NCBI GenBank assembly: GCA_001600635.1
Contig: BCKL01000001.1
Coordinates: 1,663,216 to 1,727,215, forward strand
Length of the DNA: 64,000 nucleotides
Reading direction: 5' to 3'
DNA from: Leucosporidium creatinivorum
Taxonomy: Eukaryota > Basidiomycota > Microbotryomycetes > Leucosporidiales > Leucosporidiaceae
The first letter of the stretch is position 1. Every line of letters starts with the position of its first letter. Below, one piece after another: positions 45,666 through 60,205 of the stretch. The translations under genes were made by a program, and so were the position numbers. Below the pieces are notes generated by a model. It worked only from the letters and a program-made list of their open reading frames with translations. It did not search any database and was not told where the DNA came from.

Positions 45666-48478
45666 ATGCTCGGAGCACACGACCTCAGCCCGCGGTGGCT
45701 CAAGCTGCATAAGCGAGCTCCTACTAGTACTACTACACGTCGGCGCAGTGAGTCTTTTCCTGTACCACATCACGGGAGAGCTGAGCGCTGACCCTCGACC
45801 CCCGCGTCTCTCAGCTACCGCCGCAACGGCCACCACGGCAGCACCAGTAGTAGCAGCAACTACCCCTACATCTTTCGGTCGTTCAGGCGCAGCTGATACG
45901 GCTACAGGAGCAGATCGGACAGTCGGTGAGTCCCTCGCCCGTCTTCTCGAGCATACCCCGCCAGGCTAACACGCGCCTCGTCTCGCTGTACAGCTGCTAC
46001 CACTCCTCCCGTCACCGCCGCCGCATCATCATCAGTACCACAACGCTCCTTCGTCACCACCCTCGCCCAAGAGAACACCGACTACCACCCGAACGCTTCG
46101 GGCGCGACTTCGGCGCTAGTCCCGGGCGCCTCGGTCAGAAGCTCGTCGGCAGGCTCATCTACAGGCTCATCGTCGGCCGCTTCGATAACTGGAACCGGCG
46201 CCAAACCCATTCTCAGTCAAACCGCTCTCATCGGAATCATCGCCGGAGGTGGAGCACTCGTCCTGATCCTCATCGCCACGGTCGCCTGCTGCTGCTGGAA
46301 GCGCAAGAAGGCCAAGAAGGATGAGGCGCAGTGGTGGAAGCTGAATGAGAGTCAGGCTAGCGTTGGAGGAGCAGTTGGACCGGGTACGGCGATGCGGAGC
46401 CTGGGCAAGGAGACCGCGCCGAGCCGAGGTCCTGGAGGAGCAGCAGGAGGCGAGAAGGATTGGGCAGGATCCTTTGGTGACGACAAGGTCGCTCCACCAC
46501 GACGATTCGACAGCCACAGCAACCTCTCGGGCCACCACTCGTTTGGATCGAGGGACGCTTCGACCCTCCGGTCGGCGAGGGAGGAGCTCTTCGCGGCGCC
46601 CATCAATCGCTCAGGGTCGCCTATCAGTCAGCACCACCCGCAGCAGCTGCAACCTCAGCACCAGCAACCCCAGCGCGGCACCAATCCCTTCCTCTCCCGC
46701 GACGACAGCGCCCACTCCCTCCACTCTCAATACCCTCCTCCTCGCCTCTCCCCTTCGCCCGCCCCTTCCCAAGTTCACACCGACCGCTCTCTCTACTCGC
46801 ATCACTCGGCCTCCTCCTCCGCTGCACCCCTTCTCAGCCAAGGACCTTCCCGTCCTCCTCGACCGAGCGAGGTCCTCAGCGTCGCCACGGCTCCAAAGCC
46901 TTCTCATCTGCAGGAAGAGCGCACCGATCGTCGCGATACGCAGGAGCGTAATCAGCAGCTCGAGTCGCGCTTCCGGGAAGTCATGACGGGCGCTATCGGG
47001 CGACCAAACTCGGATGCCGTGAGGGAGGAAGACACGGAGGAGAAGAAGAAGCGACAGAGCATGCTGAGGAGGAGGAAGGATACGGTGATGAACTTCACCG
47101 ACGCGTACGGGCAGGCTGATGACGAGGGCGAGACGGATTGGGGTGAGTAGCGACGAAGGTCGGGGGACAAGGGCGCTCGCTGACTCTTATTCTCTCCGCT
47201 TTAGACCACATCCCTTCACCGGCGGTCGACAGTGCTCTGATCCCTCCGCAACGCTCGTCTTCGAAGCGAACTGCCGGTGAACGACTCCCCTCCGCTACCC
47301 CTCCCATGCCCCACGCGCCTCGCGACTCCTACTTCCCTCCTTCTTCGCCCGCCGAATCGTCCTCCTTTCCTCCGCAATCTCGCTCCGCTTTCGCCGCTAC
47401 CGATGCCCCTACACGGCGCCAACCTCGGTACAGCAGTCGAGTCGACTCCAAACCGCTGCGGGAGCTCGAGGACATTCTCGACTCTTTCGCCGACGACCCG
47501 CGCAGGACTACCCAGCCTCCTCTGCCGGAAGACCAAGAGAGTCTCAGGAGTAACTCGGTCCACTCGGGCATGTCCAACGCCTCGCCGCTGCAGTATCCTC
47601 GAGCGGCCGAGAGCGGCATGGTCGCCTCCTCCTCATCGTCCTCCTCCCTCTTCGCACCGGGCGTCCCATACGGCAACTACGCCCTCAATCACCACCACAA
47701 CTCTTTCCACTCCTCGGCCGGCGACATTGGCAACACCAGCCCCGTCAAGTCCCGCTCGGGCGCTCCTCTCTCCTCCCCACCACTCTCGACCCTCTCCTCA
47801 TCGGACGACCTCGCATATGACCACCCTCTCGCCGCGCCTTCACGACACATCTTCAACCCCTCGATGTCAAGCTCGATGCTCTCCTCGGCGGATGAGGCGA
47901 GCAGTCCGGTGGTCGCGACGACTCAGATGGTCCGCAAGATCAGCATCAAGAAGGACAACGACGCTCCCGTTCGGCTCACCAGGAATGCTTCTCTGCAACA
48001 CCACCAGCAGTACCAGCAGCAGCAGCAGCAGCCGGGCGCGCCTCGCCCCGCCAACTATGCTACGCCCGCCGAGCGCGACCTCTACTCTCAGATGATGTTT
48101 GACGGATCGCCTCGGTCGAGTGATGGCGTACCCTCGGCCAGCAACTCTCCTACCACCACTCCGACAACACCATCGGCCTTCGCTCCCCTAACCGGCCACC
48201 AGAAGGATCCGGTCGTAGTCGGCGATCAGCACGGCTTCGCTCCCCTCTCCTCCCACAACCTCGACGTGAGCTACCGCTCGGCTACGCTGAGCATATACGG
48301 GCTCTACGATGACGACGATGCTCCGAAAGACCTCAAAGGATTGCCCAGTGAGTTGCTCGTCTGCTCTCGAGAGGCTCGAGCGCCGAGCTGACCGATTGCT
48401 CCCTCTCCTGCTACAGTGAGCGACCCTCGAGTCTCTCGCCATCTTTCGGGGATGTATCCTGCTCAGGTAGCCGTGTAA
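45666..48478 (+). CDS. single-pass membrane protein with Ser/Thr-rich N-terminus and long cytosolic tail
   Basis: Five exons: 45666-45747, 45815-45925, 45994-47142, 47205-48347, 48417-48478; 848 residues. After a short Arg-rich start the protein is Thr/Ala/Ser-rich up to about residue 150, then has one clear membrane helix (LIGIIAGGGALVLILIATVACCCW) followed by the stop-transfer KRKKAKK. The remaining roughly 670 residues are disordered, rich in Ser/Pro/Gln with a polyQ run near 48010. This layout resembles fungal wall sensors such as Mid2/Wsc-type proteins, with an O-glycosylated stub outside and a long tail inside. No signal peptide precedes the Ser/Thr region at the chosen ATG, so an upstream exon may be missing. 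The exact family is not recognised. Confidence 0.6.
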
Positions 48479-48781
48479 CCTTCTTAGTATTAGCCCCTTC
48501 ACTCCTTCCTATTCGGACACTTCAGCTCCTCCACCCTCCTTTTCTCATCCGTAGTAATTTCTTAGAGAGATCTAGCAGTTTTGTAAAACAGATCATCTGC
48601 ATCCCATCAATTCTCGACGCTTTTGCAGCCAAGTAAGCTTCCCGCTACTAGCGATTCGATCAACTCGAGTGTTTGAGGCCTTCGCCGCTCAGCTTCCGAC
48701 GCTCTCCCTCGCCTTCTCACCTCGACTCTAGGCGCTCGCGAGAAATTACAGAAAGCTCGACAGCTTTACTACAAGACGACC
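48479..48781. other. intergenic stretch
   Basis: This 303-base spacer between two plus-strand genes shows nothing beyond 3' and 5' untranslated-region composition. Confidence 0.45.
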
Positions 48782-50830
48782 ATGGCCTCGCCCGGCGTGC
48801 TCAACGTCTTGGGCGTCCCCATCCCCTTGGGCGCCCTCTCCCTCATCACCCTCACGCTGCAGAACTCGGCTCTCACTATCGTCCTGCACTACGTGGGTCA
48901 TCTATAGCGCTATATCGAGCTACAGCAGAGCTCCCCAGAGCTAACCCTTTGATCCCTACGCTCCTTCCGCCGCTCCTTTCTCGACACGCCAACTCTCCTC
49001 GCCTCGCCCTCACCAGTCGCGCATCTCTGTACCAGCCGACAAGATGTACTCGGCAGCGTCAGCAGTGCTATTGAACGAGTGCTTGAAGGGCACCATCTCT
49101 ATCTCCATCGCCTTCTACAACACGCTACTCGCGACGCCAGGTTCAGGCTACGCGCCGTTGAGCCCAGAGGACAGGTCGGAGGATGAGGAGAAGGCAGAGC
49201 GGCCGAAGCGGTGGGATGAGCTCATGACAGCTTCCAGAATTAAGAAGGCGGGCGCCAAGCTGAGGAAAGAGGTCTTTAGGTACGTTTCGCAGGCCCGCTC
49301 AGGAAGCGGGAAGCGGGAGCTGCAGCTAACGCGTTGATGTCGTCTACAGCTCCGACTGCTGGAAGCTATCGATTCCTGCTTGCCTCTACGTCATTCAGAA
49401 CAACGTAAGTGCTGCTGCAAGATCTGGAACGACCGAGCTGACCGTTCGTGCGTGTCTGCAGCTCCAGTTCGTCGCCGCCAGCAACCTCGATGTACCGACG
49501 TTCCAGGTCACCTACGTGAGCTCAAAAGTCGGTCTCACCCTCCATCAGATCGCTGACCCCCTACTCGCTCGTACAGAACCTCAAAATCCTCACGACGGCC
49601 CTCTTCTCCGTCGTCCTTCTTCGCAAGCGCCTCACTCCCAAGAAGTGGCTCGCCCTCTTCTTCCTCGCCGCTGGAGTCGGAGTCGTTCAGCTGCAGTCGA
49701 GCGCAGCTGCGGGATCGCACAAGGAGGTAGCCGGCGCGCACCAGATGGAGCGGGCCAAGGGGCTGCTGGCCGTCGCCAGCGCCTGCATGACCAGTGGACT
49801 CGCCGGCGTCTACTTCGAGATGGTCCTCAAGGGCTCCAAGGCCGACCTGTGGATCCGCAACGTGCAACTCTCCTTCTTCTCCCTCCTCCCCGCCGCTGCG
49901 GCCGTCTTCCTCCCCGACCTCTCCTTCTTCTCCTCTGCTGCTGCTTCGGCACCACCAGTCGAACGGCAAGCCATCTTTGCGCACTTTGGGGTCTGGGCGT
50001 GGGCCGTGGTCCTGATCCAAGTGCTTGGGGGACTCGTTACGGCGCTCGTCATCAAGTTCAGGTGCGCCGAGATCTTCTTTCTTCTCTCGAAGATTGCGCG
50101 GCTGACCGTTTCCTCCTACAACAGCGACAATATCATGAAAGGATTCGCCACTTCCCTCGCCATCGTTCTCTCGTTCTGCGCCGGCATCATTCTCTTCGAA
50201 TTCCAGGTCACCCTCTCCTTCCTCGTCGGCACCTGCATCGTCGTCGGCGCCACCTACCTCTACAACCAACCCGACGCAGCAGAACGGCGTGCTCGTTCCA
50301 ACTCGTACTCGCTCGCTACCGTCTCCCCTTCTGCCAACGGCTCGCCGAGACACTTCATCCCCGCCGTGCACGACAGCCCAGGCCGGCGCATCTACCCCAA
50401 CCACTCGCACTCCTCCTCCCAAGGCGGCATCGCCTCCCATAGCGCGCTTCGCAACCAATCCTTCTCCGCCTCCGCCTCTCCACCGACCTATCGCCGGCCG
50501 TCAGGCGCCCCCTCAACTCTCGCCGGCTCCCAGACTCCCGACCACATCCTCGGCTTCCCTCAAGGCCTCGGGATGCACGACGGCCCTTCACCAAGTAGTC
50601 GAGCGACGACGCCGAACGGGACCGTCATCGAGGGAGGCATCGCCATCCCCATGCTCAACGAGAAGCTCTCGGCGCAGCAGCAGCACGGAGCGGGAGGCTC
50701 ATTAGGGCCAGGAGGAGCGCAGATGCAGGTCGAGACGTCGCCGTGGGTGCCGTATGGTCCCGGCGTGCCTTCGTTGGCGCAGAGGAGGGGGTTGAACGAC
50801 GGCGACTATGAGAGCCCACTGACGCCGTAG
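48782..50830 (+). CDS. nucleotide-sugar transporter (UDP-galactose / UDP-GlcNAc type, SLC35A family)
   Basis: Six exons: 48782-48892, 49017-49279, 49350-49404, 49462-49515, 49577-50061, 50125-50830; 557 residues. Family hallmarks are SALTIVLHYSR, VLLNECLKG, SIPACLYVIQNNLQFVAASNLD, FQVTYNLKILTTALFSVVLLRKRL, KWLALFFLAAGVGVVQLQ, GLAGVYFEMVLKGS, WIRNVQLSFFS and the C-terminal SDNIMKGFATSLAIVLSF. These belong to the ten-helix Golgi antiporters that exchange UDP-sugar for UMP. The sugar (galactose, GlcNAc or other) cannot be fixed from sequence. A Ser/Pro-rich tail of about 170 residues after the last helix is longer than in animal members and probably cytosolic. A fringe-like glycosyltransferase 31 kb away could use such substrates, but no linkage is implied. 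Confidence 0.88.
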
Positions 50831-51164
50831 CGCGGTGTGGCTTTGTCGTTTCTTTGCATGGGTCGCTTTCTCGGTATAGATCATCGTCTCTTCTCCATCC
50901 CTTTTGTTATACCCCTCCCATCTCGGTCGCCCTCTTCCCTATTCCCTCTCTCGGCTGGTCGAGTTCTGCTGTCGATTTGTGCGGTAGAGGCGTGTGGTCG
51001 CGGTGCAGATGTGCATCAGAAATTGATTTTGTGGTGCTCAGAGGACCAGAAGCAGAGCGAGCAGTGCTGAAGGCCAGCTAGCGAGCAGGCGCTGTAAGCG
51101 AAGAGAGGCGCTTAAAAGCGAGCGAGAGAAGCCCGAGGGTCGTCGTTACCCGTAAAAAGCTGCA
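50831..51164. other. intergenic stretch
   Basis: This is the 3' flank of the transporter gene. No gene is seen. Confidence 0.4.
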
Positions 51165-51345
51165 AAGAGTTTCAAGGTGATTTGCGAGGTTTCTGCGATC
51201 CTGGGGCCTCACTAACGCCCTACATTCGCAGGCTATCCTCGCTGGAGAGCTCGACGACCTCCCTGAGTCCGCCTTCTACATGGTTGGTGACCTCAACGAC
51301 GTGAGGGCTAAGGCCGAGGCTCTTGCCAAGGAGTAGCTGAGGGGG
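51165..51345 (+). pseudogene. decayed copy of the last intron and exon of ATP2
   Basis: From about 51165 the sequence follows the end of exon 10, the final intron and the final exon of the ATP synthase beta gene at 56484-59023. The acceptor region and the [19 protein letters not shown] coding stretch are almost unchanged, with one silent base difference. The copy keeps the intron, so it came from DNA. Near the end a lost base turns the coding GAG-GTG-GCC into GAG-TAG, ending five codons early. No upstream exons are present, so no ATPase can be made. It is in opposite orientation to the functional gene. Confidence 0.85.
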
Positions 51346-52853
51346 CCGAGACTGTGTGTGACGTCGACGGAGCCATTCATACGCTGTTCAAGGTGAAGTC
51401 GACGCTTCGCCGAGATGCTCCGCCGGCCCGACTGTGCTTTACACAGGCTTTCACTCAACTACAGTGCTACCCAAGGGTATGCAGTGACTTATCAAAAGCG
51501 GCTATTCGATCTCGAGGGGCTCTTGAAGGCCATTGAGCGATATCGCAGAGCAGCTGGTCCTTCGGGTCCGTTATCCGGCCGCCTCTCCTCGCACACGGTT
51601 TGTGAAGGCTTGAAACTGCCAGGGGAGGTGGATGTAGTACTACTGAAGCTATTATTATGCTCAAGAACACCGCAGAAGCCATTGCTGCACCTCGAAAGCG
51701 GCTTGAGCTAAGACGGGGGTCCGAGCGTTAAGCCAAGACGAGCTCGCCTGTAGCTCAGCTGCAGCTCGCTTTCGCCTCTTTCTCTCTTACCACATCTTGC
51801 CCAACTCTCGAACAGCGCTCTAGCTCTTATGACGAGGTATGTACGACTGTCCTACAGCTTTATCGTGCTCCTCCCCTCCCCTGCCTACTCCCCCTCCCCT
51901 TCTTCCCTCCGTCTAGCTCTCCTCGCATCGTACCTACACTAGACATATAGCTCCACTAGTAACCCCCTCATCACACACCTGCCCTCCCTCGCCACGCGCC
52001 TCCCTCTCAGTCAACCCGAGCACGAACGCCTGCCTATCGAAGGAGGCCGACTGCTCTACCCTCGTCCTCGAGCTAGGCCACGGTCAGTGTCGCGCGGCTA
52101 TGTTTTCAGGCAGCCTCAGTGCGTAAGCCCGGCCTCTTCCCCCACCCCGCTAGCTCACCAAAGAGGACAGGGCGTCAGACCGGCTGGGGGATGAGAATCG
52201 AGTGGAGCCCGAGGAGTCGCCGAGCCGAGCTTGACAGCATCTGTAGCTGCTCAGGTTTGGTTTGGTTGAGGAAGCAGGTCTTGTTTAGCTTCTTTGTCTT
52301 AGCTTACTACCAGCGCCGCAAGGCTACCAAACACCTGGGCGGCTCACTTCGGTGAGTCGCCCGCAGAAATCGGTCGCCGAAACAGGGTGAGCCCATGAAG
52401 TCCGTCGCGAGGGCTAGTCCTCGAATGAGGGCTGTAGGGCGGTAGTGAAGACTATATACCACATCTCTAGATCTCTTTGCCTCGCTCCGAGCTTCTAGCG
52501 AGGTCGACAGAGCCCTATGGCGGGAGTTGACCAGCGTCGGCTCGCTCGTGCTCGGCGCACCTTTCGTCTCCTCCACAGCACGACAGAGCTCTCTGAGCTA
52601 GCAGCTACACGACACGCAGACCTCGGTCGATGCCATACAGTTCTTGAGCAGCGGCCTTTGAGCGAACATGACGCCAGATCTCGCGGCCAGTCGCATCAAG
52701 CGAGTGGAGAGAGCCCTTCGCCGAAGCACGCTGCCGAAGAAAGAGAAGGGCACAGCAAGGATTGCACAACTGGGGAGTCAAAGCGGTCAGTAGGGATTCG
52801 CGAGCGAAAAAGGAGAAGCTCAACTTACCAAGTAAAGGACTACAGCGACCGCC
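51346..52853. other. spacer containing the second copy of the duplicated block
   Basis: About 51600-52853 matches 21705-22964, again immediately downstream of a DUF7918 gene on the minus strand. The first 250 bases after the ATP2 fragment are not shared. No gene is supported. Confidence 0.6.
51997..52325. repeat. 329-base identical segment, copy 2
   Basis: Every base is identical with 22096-22424, while the flanking parts of the same duplicated block carry substitutions and small gaps. Confidence 0.9.
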
Positions 52854-54223
52854 TCAATCCAGCTCGATGACCTCCAACTTGACTTTCCTTCCCCTTGGGC
52901 TCGAAGACACTGCCCCACTCGACCCACCCTGCTCCATCTTGACCCTCTTCAAGCTCGGCTTCTCCTCCTCCTTCACTTGAACCGCTCCAGGCTCGGCCTT
53001 GGCCTGAACTGCTGCGGCTTCGACCTTAACCGCTCGCTCGGCCCTCAGCTGGGCGACCTCGGCGCGGAGGCGCTTGAGCTCGGACATTTCGTTCTCCTCC
53101 TCGTCCGAGTCAATGGTGATGTCGATGGCGCGCTTCTTTCCTGTGACTTTTGTTGCTTTTGATGAAGCGGTAGGTTGCTGAGCGTCAGAGGCGGGGGGTT
53201 CCTCGTCGGCGACGGCGAGATGTGGCGTAGGGGCGGGGAGCGCTGCAAAGCCCCGGTCAGCAGATACAGATCTAAGAGAAACAAAAAGAACTCACCAGGA
53301 GCGTATCCCTCGAGCTCGAGAAGGGCTGTCGTGAGGGAACGAGTTAGCTTGAGTCATCGCCGAGCTTCGCAATCGACCCACCTCTTGAGCGATAGCGGAA
53401 CTCGAAGGTCCAGAAGGGGCTCTCCGGTGGGTCCAAGTAGTTACATGCAGAGTAGGGCTGCCCTACGCGATCCCTTGCCTGTCCCAGTCTGCGAAGAAAG
53501 CAGTCAGCTCGGTCGTTCCGATGACTCGTCTCAGCGAACGTTGCTGACCTCGTTTGGTGGCTGAGTCGCGCCTTCTTTGACGTTTCATGCAGCACAAGGT
53601 CCGATAGACCTGTGTACTCGTCTTAGACCTTCTTTCGCCATAGTTGTCTGGTGATACGAGCGACTTTACACTGGATGCTGCCAACCTCGGCGATGATCCG
53701 CTCGTCCTTGCAGCTGAGCTCCTCATCTTCGGTCAAGGCCAGCTTGGAAAAGACGAAGGGCCGTTCTGCTGTCATGCTTGTACGAGCAGCACTGAAGCTC
53801 AACACGCGTTGAAGGCTGTCTGGCGCGAGCGAGACGAGGAGTGAGGATGCGCTTGTCGAGGCCCGCATCCTGCAAGATCGGATGAGCGGGACAGGGCAGA
53901 GCATCACATAAAATATGACTGACCAGCGTCCGTCGAGGTGGAGGGTAACGGCGTAATCGTGAGCAGGACCTGCCCCACAACTCCCGTCTCGATAATGCAC
54001 CTTGAAACGTGCTCCTTCGACGGCCTCGATGTAGCCAATGCTCTTTTTCTCTTCTGCCGTAGCCGAGTAGACTGGTAGTGGCTTGTCGTCGACCGTAACC
54101 CAGGCAGAGCAGCCCGGCATTCGAGTTGAGGTTCTGAGAACGAGAGAGAATCAGCAGCAGCTCTGGAGAGGCGAGAACAACGGAAAGGGCTCACAGCTCA
54201 GAAGGAGGATCCGGTTGTGCCAT
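52854..54223 (-). pseudogene. DUF7918-family copy 3, interrupted by an in-frame stop
   Basis: Six exons on the minus strand: 54223-54195, 54133-53924, 53869-53549, 53488-53382, 53325-53296, 53242-52854. The layout is the same as in copy 1, and the sum is a multiple of three (362 codons). The DUF7918 parts are present (CSAWVTVDDKPLPVYS, GYIEAVEGARFKVHY, LDGRW, RPFVFSKLALTEDE, LHETSKKARLSHQTR, FEFRYRSR, LLELEGYAP). However, a TAA at 53623-53625 falls between the last beta strands, in a segment where copy 1 is open. No intron can remove it. Downstream the frame and splice sites remain intact to the tail: IDITIDSDEEENE, coiled coil, VKVE, VKEE and VKME sites, and terminal EVIELD. It is either a young pseudogene or encodes a truncated protein. 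Confidence 0.65.
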
Positions 54224-54659
54224 CCCTGCAGTGCAGCGAGTCGAGATGCGAAAGACGAGGAAAGCGGCGGAGGAAGAGAGGCCGTGAGGAGGGTCGACAA
54301 GTCGTCGGGCTGAGATGAAGCTGCAGTCGACTGCTGAGTTGCATACAGAGCAATCAAGTCGTCAAACCTTCTCTTGGAGCTCTCCCTGCACTTGGAGGAC
54401 CCTTCCCAGTGCAACGCCGACCCCTCTCACCTTCGCCGAGCTCGCCTGAAGTTGTAAGAAGACATACCTGGCCCGGAGAGCTACGAGGTGACATCGTAAA
54501 CCTACTAGTGTACAACTACAGCCGAAGTACGTCTACGTTATCCAGCTAACGGCCTCGCATCCCCCGAAATGCCCGACCCGGCCCCGAGCTCACCCCGCGA
54601 CGCTCCCACTCGGGTCCACCAGGCCTTCCTTAGCCATCCCACCGCTCATATGTACCATC
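54224..54659. other. spacer between DUF7918 copies 3 and 4
   Basis: This 436-base spacer is probably the promoter of copy 3. It resembles the region upstream of copy 2 for the first 200 bases (AAAGACGAGGA-AGCGGCGGAGG type stretches) and shows no gene. Confidence 0.45.
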
Positions 54660-55917
54660 TTATTGTCCTAGACGACTTGCAGACCTCAGCTGCCTCTGTC
54701 CGACGCTCCCGTGTGCCAGCTCGGCCTCGGCGAGGGAGGCGGCGTTCCTTCGGCATTGCTCCTCGTCGTCGTTGGAGGAGCTGGTCTGGCGGGGATCGTC
54801 TTGGATGGTATTAGTAGCTTGTCGGAAGGTCGAAGAGGAGGTTTTGGTGGCGACCGGCGCTTGTGGTACGGAACGCAGCTCGGTCGAGGGGAGGTGAAGG
54901 GTTGAGGAGGGCTTGTGGAGCGCTGTTGACGAGAAATCAGCTGCTGCAGCGAGTAGTCCAATCGAGGGCTCACGTGCGAGGCCGGATGACTCGAGGTATG
55001 CTGTAGAAAAGCAATGAAGTCAGCGCGAATGATCGCCGAGCATCGCATGACCGAACTCACCCCGACTGCCAATCCTGAACTCGAATATCCAAACGAGGTC
55101 ATCAAGACTGCAGGAGAGGTGGTTCTCGTCCTCGTTGCGAGTGATCTCGGGATCCGATCTGCAGAGGAGGAAGGTCAGCGCTGGGATTCGGCTCGCGAAG
55201 ACGGTCGACGTACGAGGCGCGCGCGACTTCTTCCTTTGCCACCGACTGACTGCTGAGCTGGACATCCTCGCAAAGCTCCATCTTCGATTCCGGACCCGTT
55301 GCTTTAGAAGCTTCCAAGCCCGAGATGAACCAGAATCGAAGCTGCACGATATCGAAGTCCTCGGCGACGCCCGAATCCGAGGTAGCGAGCAGGTCGTCTT
55401 GGGTTTGGCTGGAGTTGGCGAAGATGAAGAAGCGTTTGACATTCGAGCTGACCGTGGTGGCGTCGAACTTGCCGTATCGCTTGCGGCTGTTGAGGGCTGA
55501 ACCGAACGTCGGCGAAGTCGTCTCGACGAAGAAGCCGTCAACGCTGCGAGTGAGGCTCGATTAGAGGTGCTCGAAGCCGGGAAATGAGAACTCTCTACTC
55601 ACCTGGATCCGTTGAGCCACAACTCAACCCCACAGTCCCCTTCTGGGTGCTGCTCAAGACCGTTGTAGAACCAGACGTCGAACGCCTCGCCTTCTAGCGC
55701 TTCGACGTATCCCAAGCTTCTCCTTTGCTCGGGGTCTGTCTGTGAAGAGTAGACTCGAAGCGGTTTACCCTGCGAGCTGATCCAAGCGCCGCATCCTGGC
55801 AGCTCGGGCGAGGTGCTACCGACGGGGGACGAGCGAGCAAGGTCAGCAGCAGCTCAGGATCGGGCCGAGTAGAGTGTGAGAGGCCTACAGAGCAGTTTTG
55901 GGAATGTGCTTAGCCAT
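54660..55917 (-). CDS. DUF7918-family protein, copy 4 (divergent, different tail)
   Basis: Six exons on the minus strand: 55917-55889, 55815-55603, 55543-55214, 55158-55061, 55000-54974, 54922-54660; 319 residues. The domain order is as in copy 1: LTSPELPGCGAWISSQGKPLRVYS, GYVEALEGEAFDVWF, RFFIFANSSQTQDD, VQLRFWFI, WIFEFRIGSR, YLESSGLA. The first and fifth exons have exactly the same positions and phases. The HEQTKKA block is replaced by an Ala/Ser/Glu stretch. The tail lacks the coiled coil, the psi-K-x-E sites and the EVIELD end; instead it is Ser/Thr/Gln-rich and ends RLGQ. It looks like an older paralogue that has no SUMO-type tail, or has lost it. Confidence 0.6.
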
Positions 55918-56483
55918 ACGAGCAGAAGCGAGCGACTGAAGCGAACGAGGTGAGCGGTAGAAGGGCAACAAGGGAAGCTGAGATTTGAGCTCGCTTGGGC
56001 TCGAATGCGAGTCTGTGTCGAACCACGGTTGACGGCTCTGGAAGCTGCGAGAGGGTGAAAGTTACATCCCTGTAGCTCCATAGAATTCAGCTCGAGAGCT
56101 CCCCCAGAAACGGCTCCCTCTTTCTGCGCCGAATCGAGCTCTCTGCGATCCCGCTCAATCGCCTTTGCAGGGCTTCGAGGTCGTGGCTTAGTGTAGGTCT
56201 CTACATGCCTACAAAACGTCCTGTAGTCCACCCAGAGTACGTGGGAGGGACAGCTGTGCCGAACGAGCATCTCGGCGAAGGGTTCGGCTCGACTCTTGCC
56301 GGCTGCGAGGGACTCCACCGACACGCCCAGGGGTTGCACCTCGTCAGATTGTACATCTGTACAAGTTCTCACTCGCTTGGGACACGCTGCAGGTCGGTGT
56401 ACGCACTCAAACCGATGAATTTCTTTTCGGGCAGGGCAAATCCCTCTCTACCGCGAGTCTCTGACGTCCCTACAGCTCCCAGA
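55918..56483. other. intergenic stretch
   Basis: This 566-base region lies between the start of DUF7918 copy 4 and the end of ATP2. No gene is supported; overlapping open frames on both strands have no recognisable content. Confidence 0.4.
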
Positions 56484-59023
<2,540 letters not shown>

Positions 59024-60205
59024 TTTGGATGGGGGGGAGAAAGGGAGGAGGGAGAGGAAGCAAACCTCGAAGTCGAATCGTCGGGTGCTCTCGCTCAAGC
59101 AGGCGGTAGACTTTTTTACCAGCCTTCGCGTCCTGTGCTCCAACCTGCACTACACATCAACTTGACCTTGCGGGGCGCGAGAGTAAACTTCAAATGACCG
59201 CCTCCCACCGACTGCACTGCTGCAACGCCAGCAGGAGCCGACCGACGAGCCGACCAGGACCGAGCGGGCACGTTGGCTACTGGCGCCGAGTTGCTGTTGA
59301 GTCGGACAGGCAGTTAGGACTGCAAGCGCCGTCGGTACTGGACTACATACCATTCAGCCTATCCCCTCTGCTCTCAGCACCCCCTAAGACATGCTTTGCT
59401 CCGACACTTCGCACAATTCGCGAAAGGCCAACTCGGCTCAGGGAGCGTTAGAAGCGCTGGGAGCTGCGGAGGGCACAGAGCAATGAGAAGCGGCTTATCT
59501 GAGGTCACCCTCGATCCTGAATGCCCCTACAAGAACAGCGAGGCCTCCGGTTGCTGCTCGGCTCGGCGAACCCTCGGTCCTCGTCTCAGCGGTCTGCTTC
59601 GTGGCACTGTGGGGCCAAGCCGAGATGGAGCGTTCGAAGAGGAAGGTTAGAATCTGCCTGGGTGGACAGCGTAGCTACTCGAGCTCACTATGAGGCAGAA
59701 CAGCGACTCAAGTCGTCGAATCGCCGCTCGACCGCGCTGAGGTCCATCTGCTCGCCTTTAGCGCGACAGAGACTCTTCAGTCGAGCTCCGGTAGCTACCA
59801 GAGTCCTCAAGAGACAATGCACTAATCCCAAACGCCCGAAGCTAGCACGTTGAGCAAGCCAGTGAGCGCGAAAGCCAGCGCCGAGCAGGTCGGGAGGGAT
59901 TTTTGCATCCTTGTAGCGGGCGATGGACGGCGTGGGAGGGTGCAATGTTGTACTGAGCTCGTATCTGACCTTTTGGCGCCATTAGCTATCCCTCAGCAAC
60001 GCTGCTTACCGACTCGGCGAAGGGGAAGCCCCCTTTCTCGGCGCCTTTCGAGCGGGCTGTAGACTGGTTTGAGCGAAAAAGTGGATGCTGCAGGTACTTT
60101 CAGCTCAGTACGTACCGCCCTGCAGCCAGCCCTGTACCTCAGTACCCTCCGCCCAAGCCTCCTTCCCCACCTCTTCTCACGCTCAACCTCTCTCCTTCTC
60201 GCTTC
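59024..60205. other. divergent intergenic region
   Basis: This 1.2-kb spacer separates ATP2 (minus) and the RraA-like gene (plus). Open frames exist on both strands, none with splice logic or a known domain. The first 40 bases before ATP2 are CT-rich on its strand. Confidence 0.4.

Noticed and set aside
51221-51336. The ATP2 fragment as a functional small gene
   Set aside because: It lacks a start codon, promoter-proximal exons and all catalytic motifs, and ends in a new stop.
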